Of a DNA stretch of 64,000 bases, positions 28,648 to 36,742 are shown one piece after another. Source of the stretch: Bradyrhizobium diazoefficiens (lineage in GTDB: Bacteria > Pseudomonadota > Alphaproteobacteria > Rhizobiales > Xanthobacteraceae); NCBI RefSeq assembly GCF_016612535.1, contig NZ_JAENXS010000002.1, positions 1,240,001 to 1,304,000 of the forward strand. Reading direction: 5' to 3'. How positions within the stretch are numbered: position 1 is the stretch's first letter; the number at the start of each line of letters is the position of its first letter. Under the pieces are notes generated by a model. It worked only from the letters and a program-made list of their open reading frames with translations, was not told the origin of the DNA and made no database searches. Both the position numbers and the translations under genes were made by a program.

Positions 28648-29442
28648 GTGTCGCAATATTCAGGCCTTGGCACAAGTGTTGGCGCAAGACGGATGCTGAA
28701 CAAGGTTCCGGAGATCACCGCGATCTTCTGGGCCATCAAGATTCTCTCGACCACGGTCGGCGAAACCGGCGCCGACTATCTCGCGGTGCATGTCGGCCTC
28801 GGCGCCAGCCTGACCGCGATCTGCATGAGCAGCCTGCTGGTTGCCGCGCTCCTGATGCAACTAAGCCGCCGCGCTTACGTGCCCTGGATCTACTGGCTCA
28901 CCGTCGTCCTCGTCAGCATCGTCGGAACGCAGCTCACGGATCTGTTGACCGACAAGCTCGAAATCAGCCTCTATGTCAGTACCGCAGCGTTCGCCTGCGC
29001 GCTCACGGCAACTTTCGTCATCTGGTACGGCGCCGAGCGCACGCTGTCGATCCACAGCATCGTCACGGCGCGGCGCGAGCTATTCTACTGGACGGCGATC
29101 CTGTTCACCTTCGCGCTCGGCACGGCGGCCGGCGACCTCGCGACGGAAGCGCTCGGGCTTGGCTTCCAGCTCGGCGTCGTCGTCTTCGGCATGCTGATCG
29201 TCGCCGTGGCGTTCGCCTTCTCCATCGACGGCCATCCCGTCCTCACCTTCTGGCTCGCCTACATCTTGACGCGGCCGCTCGGCGCCTCGCTCGGCGATCT
29301 GCTGTCGCAGTCGCGCGACTATGGCGGCCTGGGCCTCGGCACCATCCAGACCAGCATCGTTTTCCTGACCGTGATCGTCGGCCTCGTCGCCTGGACCACG
29401 TTCGAAGGCGATGGCACGCATGGGGCCGATCCCGCGCAATAG
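28648..29442 (+). CDS. DUF347/COG4705 multi-spanning membrane protein, copy 1
   Basis: This membrane protein of about 264 residues has eight hydrophobic segments. It contains repeated units of the DUF347 type: VPEITAIFWAIKILSTTVGETGAD near the N-terminus, WLTVVLVSIVGTQLTDLL, FYWTAILFTFALGTAAGDL and FWLAYILTRPLGASLGDLL, each ending in an (G/T)xxxGD-like acidic turn. The likely start is the GTG at 28648, with GGGAG eight bases upstream. Function of the family is not established; the repeated acidic turns within helices suggest ion or small-solute handling, which is inference. It is followed by a secreted protein gene and a second DUF347 gene. Confidence 0.82.
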   Translation: MSQYSGLGTSVGARRMLNKVPEITAIFWAIKILSTTVGETGADYLAVHVGLGASLTAICMSSLLVAALLMQLSRRAYVPWIYWLTVVLVSIVGTQLTDLLTDKLEISLYVSTAAFACALTATFVIWYGAERTLSIHSIVTARRELFYWTAILFTFALGTAAGDLATEALGLGFQLGVVVFGMLIVAVAFAFSIDGHPVLTFWLAYILTRPLGASLGDLLSQSRDYGGLGLGTIQTSIVFLTVIVGLVAWTTFEGDGTHGADPAQ

Positions 29443-29505
29443 CTCCAATCGCAAAGCCCTCACCGCTCCCTGCTTGGACGCGGGAGCCCCACATGGAGAC
29501 ACCAC

Positions 29506-29907
29506 ATGATGAAACTCATTCCCGCCATCGCCGTTTGCCTGGTGACAACTTTTTCCGGCGAGCCACGGATGAATGCGAGCCAGCACATTACTTTCGTGCC
29601 GCTGGCGGAGGCCGCGACCGCGAAGCTCGGTGATCTCTCGCCGTTCCGCAGCATCGTCGTCGATGTCGCCGCGCTGATCGACAAGGGCGACCTGCCCGAG
29701 GCCAAGACAAGGATCAAGGACCTCGAAACCAAATGGGACGAGGCCGAGGCCGGATTGAAGCCGCGGGCGGCCGCCGACTGGCACAGCGTCGACAAGGCGA
29801 TCGATCGCGCGCTGGAGGCGTTGCGAGCCGGCACGCCGGATGCGGCGAAATGCAAGCAGGCCATCGCCGATCTGCTCGCGATTATGGATAGCGTCACCAA
29901 GGCGTAA
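29506..29907 (+). CDS. Small exported helical protein between two DUF347 genes
   Basis: The protein is 133 residues. The N-terminus ([20 protein letters not shown]) looks like a signal peptide. The mature part is alpha-helical and charged, with repeats of the pattern [24 protein letters not shown] and [20 protein letters not shown], so it may form a helical bundle in the periplasm. The ATG at 29506 has GGAG seven bases upstream. It lies 63 bp after the first and 18 bp before the second DUF347 gene, so the three probably form one transcript and may act together. I do not recognise a characterised homologue. Confidence 0.72.
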   Translation: MMKLIPAIAVCLVTTFSGEPRMNASQHITFVPLAEAATAKLGDLSPFRSIVVDVAALIDKGDLPEAKTRIKDLETKWDEAEAGLKPRAAADWHSVDKAIDRALEALRAGTPDAAKCKQAIADLLAIMDSVTKA

Positions 29908-29925
29908 GGCGGAGGATAGGACACG

Positions 29926-30717
29926 ATGCAAGACTACACAAAGAGCAGCTCCATCAGCGACAGCAAGGTCCCCGAAATCACGCTCGGGTTCTGGATCATC
30001 AAGATCGCCGCCACGACCTTGGGCGAGACCGGCGGCGACACAGTGACGATGACGCTGAACTGGGGGTACCTCGCCGGCACGTGCCTGTTCCTAGCAGCGA
30101 TGATCGTCCTGGTCGCACTGCAAATCCGTGCCCGCAAATTCCATCCGGCGCTGTACTGGGCGACCATCGTCGCATCGACCACCTTCGGCACGACGATGGC
30201 CGACTTCGCCGACCGCTCGCTCGGGATCGGCTACACCGGCGGCTCGACGTTGCTGCTGACCTGCCTCGTGCTGGTACTCGGGCTCTGGTATCGCGCCGAG
30301 GGGACGATCTCGGTCAACAGCGTCAGCACGCCCCGCGTCGAGGCTTTTTATTGGGGCGCGATCACCTTTTCGCAGACGCTCGGCACTGCGCTCGGGGACT
30401 GGCTCGCCGACACCGGCGATATGGGCTACCGCGGCGGCGCGCTGATCTTCGCGGCCGGGCTCGCCGTCATTGCCGCGCTTTACTTTTGGACCCGCGTCTC
30501 CCGCGTCACGCTGTTCTGGGCAGCCTTCATCCTGACCCGGCCGCTTGGCGCCACCGTCGGCGACTTCCTCGACAAGCCGCTCGACCACGGCGGGCTGGCC
30601 CTGAGCCGCCCGCTCGCCTCGGCCGTGATCGCTGCGTTCATGCTGGTTTGCCTGCTGCTGATCCCGCAGCGCGCGGGACGGCATCACGGCGGCCGCCAAG
30701 CGGCAGAACAAACCTGA
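29926..30717 (+). CDS. DUF347/COG4705 multi-spanning membrane protein, copy 2
   Basis: This is a paralogue of the gene at 28648 (263 residues, eight hydrophobic segments). The repeats are VPEITLGFWIIKIAATTLGETGGD, WATIVASTTFGTTMADFAD, FYWGAITFSQTLGTALGDWL and FWAAFILTRPLGATVGDFLD. The spacing of the four acidic turns is the same as in copy 1. The C-terminus ends in a His-rich stretch (GRHHGGRQ) absent from copy 1. It is the last gene of the probable operon with a secreted helical protein, opposite a two-component system. Transport or sensing role is inferred only from topology. Confidence 0.82.
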   Translation: MQDYTKSSSISDSKVPEITLGFWIIKIAATTLGETGGDTVTMTLNWGYLAGTCLFLAAMIVLVALQIRARKFHPALYWATIVASTTFGTTMADFADRSLGIGYTGGSTLLLTCLVLVLGLWYRAEGTISVNSVSTPRVEAFYWGAITFSQTLGTALGDWLADTGDMGYRGGALIFAAGLAVIAALYFWTRVSRVTLFWAAFILTRPLGATVGDFLDKPLDHGGLALSRPLASAVIAAFMLVCLLLIPQRAGRHHGGRQAAEQT

Positions 30718-30724
30718 GAATCAA

Positions 30725-30988
30725 CTAGCGAATGATCGTCGTCAGCGACGAGTAGCGCTTGTTCGGCTTGGACTCCATCGCCGAGAACTGCGCGAAGGCA
30801 TCGCTGACGCGCACCGCCGGCGGCGTATCGCCGGCGAAACGGAATTCCTTCGGCCGCGGCGCGTAGAAGCTGGCGCTGTAATAGGCGTCGTCAAAGCGCG
30901 CCTCGCCGACGCCGAACAACGCGTCGCACACGAACAGGAGCGCGTAGACTCCCGCGACCGCCGCGACGATCTCTCTGAGAACTGACAT
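30725..30988 (-). CDS. Small membrane-anchored protein, unknown function
   Basis: The protein is 87 residues from the ATG at 30988. It has one N-terminal hydrophobic segment (IVAAVAGVYALLFVCDALFGV), which could be an uncleaved anchor or signal, followed by a short polar domain (ARFDDAYYSASFYAPRPKEF). It is convergent with the second DUF347 gene, with 7 bp between stops. The frame opens further to 31033, but the hydrophobic segment favours the internal ATG. Homologues in related genomes are likely, but I cannot name a family. Confidence 0.6.
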   Translation of the reverse strand: MSVLREIVAAVAGVYALLFVCDALFGVGEARFDDAYYSASFYAPRPKEFRFAGDTPPAVRVSDAFAQFSAMESKPNKRYSSLTTIIR

Positions 30989-31304
30989 GCTGATGCCCCA
31001 CCCTTTTGCCGCGAGGATGCACGCTGGTTCCAAAGCCCTGGTTTAAGGCGCAGCAGTTCTTGTCCGCAGGGTTTGCCGCCGCCGAACGGATTGCAGACAA
31101 TTTTATCGATCTCGAGCTTACCGATGTCGCGGCTCCTCCTCACGGAGGAATATTTCTTGGTTGCAAATGTGCCTTCTTTGCCGTCGGGCGATGCAGCGCA
31201 TCCTCGAAATTGTCGAGAGACGCATCCCGGATATCCGGTGCCCTCACCTTGTCCGCAGCGGGCAAGAATGGCAGTCTCCGAAGTATTGTCGAAGAGACCC
31301 GATC
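30989..31304. other. Intergenic stretch without a supported gene
   Basis: This 316-bp gap between the small membrane protein and the ModE-like gene, which diverge from it, should hold both promoters. I see no convincing reading frame. A 13-bp inverted repeat (TCCTC-ACG-GAGGA) lies near 31135 and is the only local symmetry noted. Confidence 0.4.
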
Positions 31305-31679
31305 ATGCCGCGCGCGAGCGTCAAATCGCTTCCCCAATTGAGCCTTCGGATCGACCTCGACAGCAAGGATCGGATCGGACCCGGCAAGATCGAGCTTTTG
31401 GAGCAGATCCGCGAGCACGGTTCGATCTCCGCGGCCGGCCGCGCCATGGACATGTCCTACAAGCGCGCCTGGGATCTCGTCGACGAGATCAACCGCATCT
31501 GCGGACAGGTCGCAGTCGAACCGCAGGCCGGCGGCAAGAACGGCGGCGGCGCAATGCTGACGCCGTTCGGCGAGAAACTTGTCGCGCGCTACCGAAAGAT
31601 CGAGCGCGACGCCGCGCGCGCGGTGCACAAGGATCTGGCAGCGCTCAAGAGCGATATCGCTCGCTCGCGCAAATCGTGA
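31305..31679 (+). CDS. ModE-like winged helix-turn-helix regulator
   Basis: This DNA-binding protein of 124 residues corresponds to the N-terminal domain of ModE. The segment KIELLEQIREHGSISAAGRAMDMSYKRAWDLVDEIN is the ModE-type LysR-like wHTH, and GGGAMLTPFGEKLVARYR is the wing and dimerisation helix. The C-terminal molybdate-binding (TOBE) domains of full ModE are absent. No mod transport genes are adjacent. The ATG at 31305 gives the family start; upstream in-frame codons are not supported. It may regulate molybdenum or other metal-linked genes elsewhere. Confidence 0.83.
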   Translation: MPRASVKSLPQLSLRIDLDSKDRIGPGKIELLEQIREHGSISAAGRAMDMSYKRAWDLVDEINRICGQVAVEPQAGGKNGGGAMLTPFGEKLVARYRKIERDAARAVHKDLAALKSDIARSRKS

Positions 31680-31693
31680 GCAGACGGGCTGAG

Positions 31694-32140
31694 ATGACGG
31701 ATCAGATAAGGCTTGTCCCCCTTCATCGGATCGGTAGCGCAAATCCGCAGAAGCTCGAGCGGCACTCGTTTGATTTCATCGTCAATGGAGTGTCTCTCTT
31801 CGAAGCCACCCAAGCCCTCGAATACGACATGTGTGGCTCTCTCTCGAACCCGCAGTTCGAACGAGAGATAGCTCGAGGGGTCAACGGAAGAACGGCTGCT
31901 ATGTTGACTTCGGATGTCCCTGCCGGCGGCCACCGTGTAGCTCTGTTTGTTTGCCCGGAGTGTGGCGACTTCGCTTGTGGCGCCATTACCACTCGTCTTT
32001 CACGGACCGAACGCGGCGTGCAGTGGTCTGATTTCGCGTATGAAAATGGATCTGATGCCGCCTCAAAGTTCGGCCTCGGGCCCTTTGAATTTGAGTGGGC
32101 CGCTTATCTGAGCGAAATTGAACGATCGAAGGCTGATTAA
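31694..32140 (+). CDS. Hypothetical protein with CxxC motif
   Basis: The protein is 148 residues from the ATG at 31694, 14 bp after the ModE-like gene stop, so it may be co-transcribed. The single notable motif is FVCPECGDFACGAITTRL near residue 100, where CPECG plus a third Cys could bind a metal. It has no signal peptide or membrane segment. Base composition is lower in GC than its neighbours. The reading frame is open far upstream (to 31073), but that part overlaps the ModE-like gene in another frame. I do not recognise the family. Confidence 0.6.
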   Translation: MTDQIRLVPLHRIGSANPQKLERHSFDFIVNGVSLFEATQALEYDMCGSLSNPQFEREIARGVNGRTAAMLTSDVPAGGHRVALFVCPECGDFACGAITTRLSRTERGVQWSDFAYENGSDAASKFGLGPFEFEWAAYLSEIERSKAD

Positions 32141-32192
32141 GCCTACAAGCACCTCATCGCCAGCGGCATTTACGAGGTGCTCAAGTAGCCGG

Positions 32193-32771
32193 TCAGAAGA
32201 CCAGTTCGTCCTTCAGCGCGGATATCACCTGCTCGCCCTGCGTGGTCAGGCGATAGGTCACGAGCGGTCGGCTCGATGGCGGCTTGCGGTCGGTCTCGAG
32301 GATGTAGCCGCGCACCATCAGGGCTTCGAAGCTGCCATAATAACCGTACATGCTGATCTGGTTCTGCTTGAGCACCTTGAACTCGCGCAACAGGCGGATC
32401 TCGTTGCCCGAGAGCAGCGACCGGCGCACGCGTTGCACGAAGCTCGCGCGCTGCTCGAACCAGGCCTGATCGGGCAGTTCGGGCGAGGACGGCACGGCGT
32501 CACGATCGCAGGAGCGCGTCTCGGTGGCGGCATCGGCGATGGCCGGCGGCAGGGACGGCATGCTGCTGCCGACCGCCTCCCTGGCGACGTCGAGCAACGC
32601 GACCCGCCAGCGCCGCTTGTTGTCCACCATGACCGGCGGCGGCACGACATTGTCGCGCACCAGCTGCTCGAAGCGGCCGGCGGTCACGCCGACATAGGCG
32701 GCCGCGCGGCGACGGTCGACGAGATGGGCATCCCGCCCGTGCTCAAGCTCGCAAGCGATAGTCTCGTTCAC
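32193..32771 (-). CDS. Hypothetical protein with an excisionase-type helix-turn-helix
   Basis: The protein is 192 residues. Near residue 21, DRRRAAAYVGVTAGRFEQLVRDNVVPPPV resembles the MerR/excisionase-type HTH that recognises DNA; the C-terminal half holds a second predicted helical region (EIRLLREFKVLKQNQISMYGYYGSFEALMVRGYI) followed by YRLTTQGEQVISAL, the look of a winged helix. I chose the GTG at 32771, preceded by AGGGG; the frame extends to 32906 without a start signal. It is divergent from the LysR gene. A regulator is likely, the targets unknown. Confidence 0.6.
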   Translation of the reverse strand: MNETIACELEHGRDAHLVDRRRAAAYVGVTAGRFEQLVRDNVVPPPVMVDNKRRWRVALLDVAREAVGSSMPSLPPAIADAATETRSCDRDAVPSSPELPDQAWFEQRASFVQRVRRSLLSGNEIRLLREFKVLKQNQISMYGYYGSFEALMVRGYILETDRKPPSSRPLVTYRLTTQGEQVISALKDELVF

Positions 32772-32931
32772 CCCAAAATCCCCTGCCGCATCGTCGCGGG
32801 CGCGTCGCCGCGCGGGCCCGACAGGCCCATCACCACATGACACTAGGGTGAAATCGGCGCTCTCAAAAGACAGAGAAATTCGTACATATTGCTGCCGTTT
32901 CGGCAACAGCTATAGTGCCGGTGGGGGTTCC

Positions 32932-33870
32932 ATGCGCTTTCACTCACCTTCGATCCAGTACTTCCATGCCGTCCGCCGCACCGGCTCGATCCGCGCCGCA
33001 GCGCGCGATCTCAAGGTCGCCTCGTCCGCCGTCAGCCGCCAGATTCTCAAGCTTGAACAAGAGGTTGGATCGCCTCTATTCGAGCGGAATGTACGCGGCC
33101 TGACCTTGACGACGGTCGGCGAGATGCTCGCCCGCCACGTCATGAACGTGCTCCAGGACCTCGACCGCTTCCGGTCCGACGTCCAATCCCTGTCCGGTGC
33201 CTGGCACGGCAATGTCAGCATTGCCTGCATCGAGTCGCTCACGGAATCGGTGTTGCCGGATTTGATTGCCTCGCACCGTGGCCGGGCCCGGCGTGTCAGC
33301 TTCACCGCCGAGGTGATGGGGTCCTCCGACGTGCTCGAAGCCCTGCGCCGGGGCGAGGCCGATATCGGCATCGCCATCGCGCTCAGGCATCCACCCGACC
33401 TGCGGCAGGTTGCCTTGAAACGGTTTCGCCTCGGCGCGCTCGTTGCGCGCGAACATCCGCTGGCGCGCCGCAAGACGGTCACGCTTGAGCAATGTCTCGC
33501 CTTCCCGGTCATCCAGGCGCTGCCGGAGCTGTCGATCTACCATCTGCTCCAGCCGTTGATTGCGCAGCTCTCCGAGACGCCGGAGCCTGCCATCCAGGCC
33601 AACTCGATCGACCTGATGCGCGAGCTTGCCGCGCGCGGCGTCGGCGTTGCCTTCCAGACCCAGATCGGCATCGGCCGGCTGTCACGCGACAGCCAACTCG
33701 TCTTCCTGCCGCTCGACAATGCCGGCAGCCCGGTGTGGTCCGACCTCGGCATCTACGTCCGCGCCGAGCGCACCCTGCCCGCCTTCATCGAGTCCTTCCT
33801 CCAGGAGATCGTCCGCGAATTGGGCGAACGCGAGCGGCGGGAGAATGCGGCGTATCCGCAGGGTTCGTAA
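32932..33870 (+). CDS. LysR-family transcriptional regulator
   Basis: This 312-residue LysR regulator has an N-terminal wHTH, IQYFHAVRRTGSIRAAARDLKVASSAVSRQILKLEQEVGSPLFERN, with the family's FxxVxxTGS pattern and LF-R end, then a two-lobed co-inducer domain beginning at about residue 90 (GNVSIACIESL). I chose the ATG at 32932, since MRFHSPSIQYFH is a normal LysR start; the 28 codons upstream are not supported. It lies divergent from an HTH-containing hypothetical gene, which is the most obvious candidate target along with itself. Ligand unknown. Confidence 0.92.
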   Translation: MRFHSPSIQYFHAVRRTGSIRAAARDLKVASSAVSRQILKLEQEVGSPLFERNVRGLTLTTVGEMLARHVMNVLQDLDRFRSDVQSLSGAWHGNVSIACIESLTESVLPDLIASHRGRARRVSFTAEVMGSSDVLEALRRGEADIGIAIALRHPPDLRQVALKRFRLGALVAREHPLARRKTVTLEQCLAFPVIQALPELSIYHLLQPLIAQLSETPEPAIQANSIDLMRELAARGVGVAFQTQIGIGRLSRDSQLVFLPLDNAGSPVWSDLGIYVRAERTLPAFIESFLQEIVRELGERERRENAAYPQGS

Positions 33871-33894
33871 GGTCCCTGCGAAGCCGGCTTGCCC

Positions 33895-34476
33895 TCAGCC
33901 GTGACCCACTTTGCGGTGACCGCTCCCGCTGAGGCGATCGACCCAGGCGATCCCGATCGCGGAGATGATGAAGGTCAGGTGGATCGCGACCTGCCACATC
34001 ACGCCGGTCTCGGTGAAATTGCTGCGCGTGGTGCCGAGATTGCCGGCCTCGATGAAGGTCCGGAGCAGCGAGATCGACGAAATGCCGATGATCGCCATCG
34101 CAAGCTTGATCTTGAGCACGCTCGCGTTGACGTGGCTGAGCCATTCCGGCTCGTCGGGATGGCCGCTCAGGTTCAGCCTGGAGACGAATGTCTCGTAACC
34201 GCCGACGATCACCATCACCAGCAGGTTGGAGATCATGACGACGTCGATCAGTCCGAGCACGATCAGCATGATCTGCTGCTCGCTGGCGTCGAACGAGTGC
34301 GCGACGAGGTGCCAGAGCTCCTTCAGGAACAGCAGCACGTAGACGCCCTGTGCGATGATGAGGCCGACATAGAGCGGCAGTTGCAGCCAGCGCGAGCCGA
34401 AGATCAGCTGCGCGAACGGTCCGATTTGCGGCCGCGGCGAAGGCACGGCCGAAAGTGCTGTGGGTTCAGAAGCCAT
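33895..34476 (-). CDS. UPF0114 / TIGR00645 (YqhA-like) membrane protein
   Basis: This 193-residue inner-membrane protein has four hydrophobic segments. Family signatures are RWLQLPLYVGLIIAQGVYVLLFLKEL, MISNLLVMVIVGGYETFVSRL and LKIKLAMAIIGISSISLLRTFI. The family is widespread, and its function is not settled. It follows the TerC-like gene by 33 bp on the same strand and so ends a four-gene operon of TerB, PGPGW, TerC and UPF0114 proteins, all of which relate to membranes or tellurite/metal stress. Confidence 0.88.
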   Translation of the reverse strand: MASEPTALSAVPSPRPQIGPFAQLIFGSRWLQLPLYVGLIIAQGVYVLLFLKELWHLVAHSFDASEQQIMLIVLGLIDVVMISNLLVMVIVGGYETFVSRLNLSGHPDEPEWLSHVNASVLKIKLAMAIIGISSISLLRTFIEAGNLGTTRSNFTETGVMWQVAIHLTFIISAIGIAWVDRLSGSGHRKVGHG

Positions 34477-34509
34477 TGATCACTCCGAATTGCAGACGGG
34501 ACACGCGCC

Positions 34510-35145
34510 TTAGAGACTTGCGATGACCGGCGCGAGCTCGAGCGAGCCGCGGTAGATCATCTCGAAGGCGACGTAGACGATGATGGCGAGACCGACATAG
34601 CCGACCCAGCGCTGCTTCTGCAGCACCCGGCCGAGCAGATCGGCGGCGATGCCCATCAGCGCGACCGACAGCAGCAGACCGAACGCCAGGATATAGGGAT
34701 GCTCGCGCGCCGCACCCGCGACCGCGAGCACGTTGTCGAGCGACATCGAGACATCGGCCGCGACGATCTGCGCTGCCGCCTGGCCGAACGTCTTGCGCGG
34801 CGCCGATATGGCGGCACCGCCGCCATGGCTGAAGGCAAGCTCGCCCGCCTGCGCAGCCTGCGCGCGCAGCTCGCGCCACATCTTCCAGCACACCCAGAGC
34901 AGCAGCACGCCACCGGCGAGCAGCAGGCCGATCACCTGAAGCAGCTGGGTCGCGACGCCGGCAAAGACGATACGCAACGCGGTCGCGGCAACGATGCCGA
35001 CGACGATGGCGCGCCGGCGCTGCCCGGCCGGAAGGCCCGCCGCTGCGAGACCGATGACGACGGCATTGTCGCCGGCAAGCACCAGGTCGATCAGAACCAC
35101 CTGAAGCAGCGCGGTCAGCGCGTCGGCGGTGATGAATTCAATCAT
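34510..35145 (-). CDS. TerC-family (YjbE-type) integral membrane protein
   Basis: This 211-residue membrane protein has about six helices. The two inverted repeat halves carry the TerC signatures IDLVLAGDNAVVIGLA (helix 1) and ADVSMSLDNVLAVAGAA (helix 4), with membrane-embedded Asp-Asn pairs. Members of this family are known or suspected manganese exporters, some linked to metalation of exported enzymes. Its ATG overlaps the stop of the PGPGW gene by four bases. No yybP-ykoY type riboswitch can be placed upstream, because the gene is inside an operon. Confidence 0.88.
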   Translation of the reverse strand: MIEFITADALTALLQVVLIDLVLAGDNAVVIGLAAAGLPAGQRRRAIVVGIVAATALRIVFAGVATQLLQVIGLLLAGGVLLLWVCWKMWRELRAQAAQAGELAFSHGGGAAISAPRKTFGQAAAQIVAADVSMSLDNVLAVAGAAREHPYILAFGLLLSVALMGIAADLLGRVLQKQRWVGYVGLAIIVYVAFEMIYRGSLELAPVIASL

Positions 35146-35504
35146 GATTGATCATTTTTCGGCGCGGATGGGTCCAGCCAATGCGGCTTGCGGCGCTCGA
35201 TCCAGTCGAACACCTTTGAACGCGACGCACGCAACGCCGGCACATCCTCGGCGAGCAGCGCGAGGCCCAGCGGTAGCATCCAGATGCCGAGCACCGGCAG
35301 GAAGGACAGCACGCCGCCGACGACGAGCAGCGCGCCCGAGGGAATCCGGACCCAACGGCTGGACGGTTGCAGGAGATAATTGACGGTGCCGGCAAGGCGC
35401 GGCGGCAACCGATGGACGAGCGCATCGAGGCGCGGGTCACCACCGGCAGGCCGGCCGGTGGCACCCTCGGATCTCGTCGTTTGCTCGTCCGAAGCAGCGC
35501 TCAT
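35142..35504 (-). CDS. PGPGW-family small membrane protein
   Basis: This 120-residue protein has two adjacent membrane helices, IPSGALLVVGGVLSFLPVLG and WMLPLGLALLAED. The motif of a Gly-rich first helix, Pro-Val-Leu-Gly turn, Trp and LLAED end matches the putative transmembrane PGPGW family. The N-terminal third is polar. The ATG at 35504 overlaps the TerB stop (ATGA), and its own stop overlaps the TerC start in the same way, so all three are translationally coupled. Function unknown. Confidence 0.78.
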   Translation of the reverse strand: MSAASDEQTTRSEGATGRPAGGDPRLDALVHRLPPRLAGTVNYLLQPSSRWVRIPSGALLVVGGVLSFLPVLGIWMLPLGLALLAEDVPALRASRSKVFDWIERRKPHWLDPSAPKNDQS

Positions 35505-35968
35505 GCTCGTTCCCTCGCGGCCGCGCCGACTACAGCCGGCCCGACCGGTTTCGCGCGCGGCAGAACCAGTGTCAGCAGGCGCAACAGCTTGATCGCCTGC
35601 ACCTCGTGCGGATGCACATCCTCGTCCACGGCCGCGACGCGCTCCGACAGCTCGATGAGATGGGACGACAGCGGCAGGTCCGAGACCGGCCGCAGCGTGT
35701 CGATCACCACATTGGCGAAGTCGGGCTCTTCGAGCCGTTCGGCCAGTTCGTCGAACATGGCGAACAGCCGGTCGGCGCTGATGTGCGGCGCCAGTTTGCG
35801 ATCCCGGATAAAGCAGATCACCTCGTCGCGCTCGACCGGCGAAACGCGGCGGTCGGCCACGGCGACAAGCGCACCGGCGATCACCAGCGCCACCGCCGCC
35901 TGCTCGTTGAGGCTGGACGGCTCGGTGATCTCGATTTCGACCGGATTGGAATCATTGGCGTCAGACAT
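35501..35968 (-). CDS. TerB-like tellurite-resistance family protein
   Basis: This all-helical cytoplasmic protein of 155 residues has the TerB/DjlA-N-like fold: LNEQAAVALVIAGALVAVADRRVSPVERDEVICFI near the N-terminus gives the GxLxxADGxxxxxE acidic pattern, and AAVDEDVHPHEVQAIKLL repeats it later. The two matching acidic units are the metal-binding type of TerB. The ATG at 35968 has GAGGAG five bases upstream; 72 further in-frame codons upstream are not supported. It is the first gene of the overlapping TerB-PGPGW-TerC-UPF0114 operon. Confidence 0.82.
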   Translation of the reverse strand: MSDANDSNPVEIEITEPSSLNEQAAVALVIAGALVAVADRRVSPVERDEVICFIRDRKLAPHISADRLFAMFDELAERLEEPDFANVVIDTLRPVSDLPLSSHLIELSERVAAVDEDVHPHEVQAIKLLRLLTLVLPRAKPVGPAVVGAAARERA

Positions 35969-36271
35969 CGTTGCTCCTCGACTTGGCGAAAATGCCGCGC
36001 GGAGTTGCGATGCGGACGATTGGGTCGGAGGGAACAGAGAAGGCCCGACAATCGGCCGATCCATCGCATTCGCGCGGGACAGGTCATCCGACATCGCGAG
36101 GTTTTGCCGACATCGTCGACGTCCTCGCCAGAGGGGCCCGGATTCTTGTTCCCCGAGAGATAAAGAGGGGTCCATCGAAATCAAGTCGACGGCAGTGCGA
36201 CCAGCCGCCGCATCGGTTCCGTGTTGCCGTATTCCTTCGCGGGGAATGACAGTGGATTACTTAGCGCGTCT
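35969..36271. other. Intergenic stretch upstream of the TerB operon
   Basis: The 303-bp gap between the TerB-like gene and the end of the SnoaL-like gene must hold the operon promoter. I see no convincing open frame, RNA gene or operator in it. Confidence 0.35.
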
Positions 36272-36652
36272 CTACCCCGCTCGCTCCACAAGATGCGCAC
36301 GCGACGGTGACGGGTCGAACCTATTGCCGAAATACTGCGTCTCGTGCGCCACCAGTCCGTCCCGGAATTCCATGATGCTGACGACGTAGGACGGTACACC
36401 GTCATAGGTCAGCACGAATTCGCTCACCCAGAGATCGCCGCCGCCGATGATCCGCCGGACCGTGAACCGTTTCTTGTTGGGCTGCACGAAGCGACTCTCC
36501 TGAATGTTCCGGCGGCCGCGGATGCGCTCGCCGGACTGCGGATAGTCGAGCACGGCGTCCTCGCAATAGATGTCATGCTCGGCCTCGAAATCGTTCCCGT
36601 CCGAAGCGTCCCAATGGCGCTGGAGCGCCGCCAGCTTCACCTGATCATCCAT
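36272..36652 (-). CDS. SnoaL/NTF2-like domain protein
   Basis: This is a 126-residue cone-fold protein. The start (VKLAALQRHWDASDGNDFEAEHDIYCEDAVLDYPQSGERIRG) is the classical SnoaL-like opening, in which helices are followed by a Trp/Tyr-lined pocket; the rest includes VSIMEFRDGLVAHETQYFG. Such proteins are isomerases, hydratases or binding proteins, and the pocket here cannot be assigned. The ATG at 36652 has GGGAG a few bases upstream. It lies between nhaA and the TerB operon on the same strand. Confidence 0.78.
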   Translation of the reverse strand: MDDQVKLAALQRHWDASDGNDFEAEHDIYCEDAVLDYPQSGERIRGRRNIQESRFVQPNKKRFTVRRIIGGGDLWVSEFVLTYDGVPSYVVSIMEFRDGLVAHETQYFGNRFDPSPSRAHLVERAG

Positions 36653-36742
36653 CGCGGTCTCCCGTCCTTGCGGCTTCTGCTCCTCGGAAGCGCAATTCTA
36701 TCCCTACGGCAAGGCCTACGTCGAAACGCTCGGCGAACGGGA

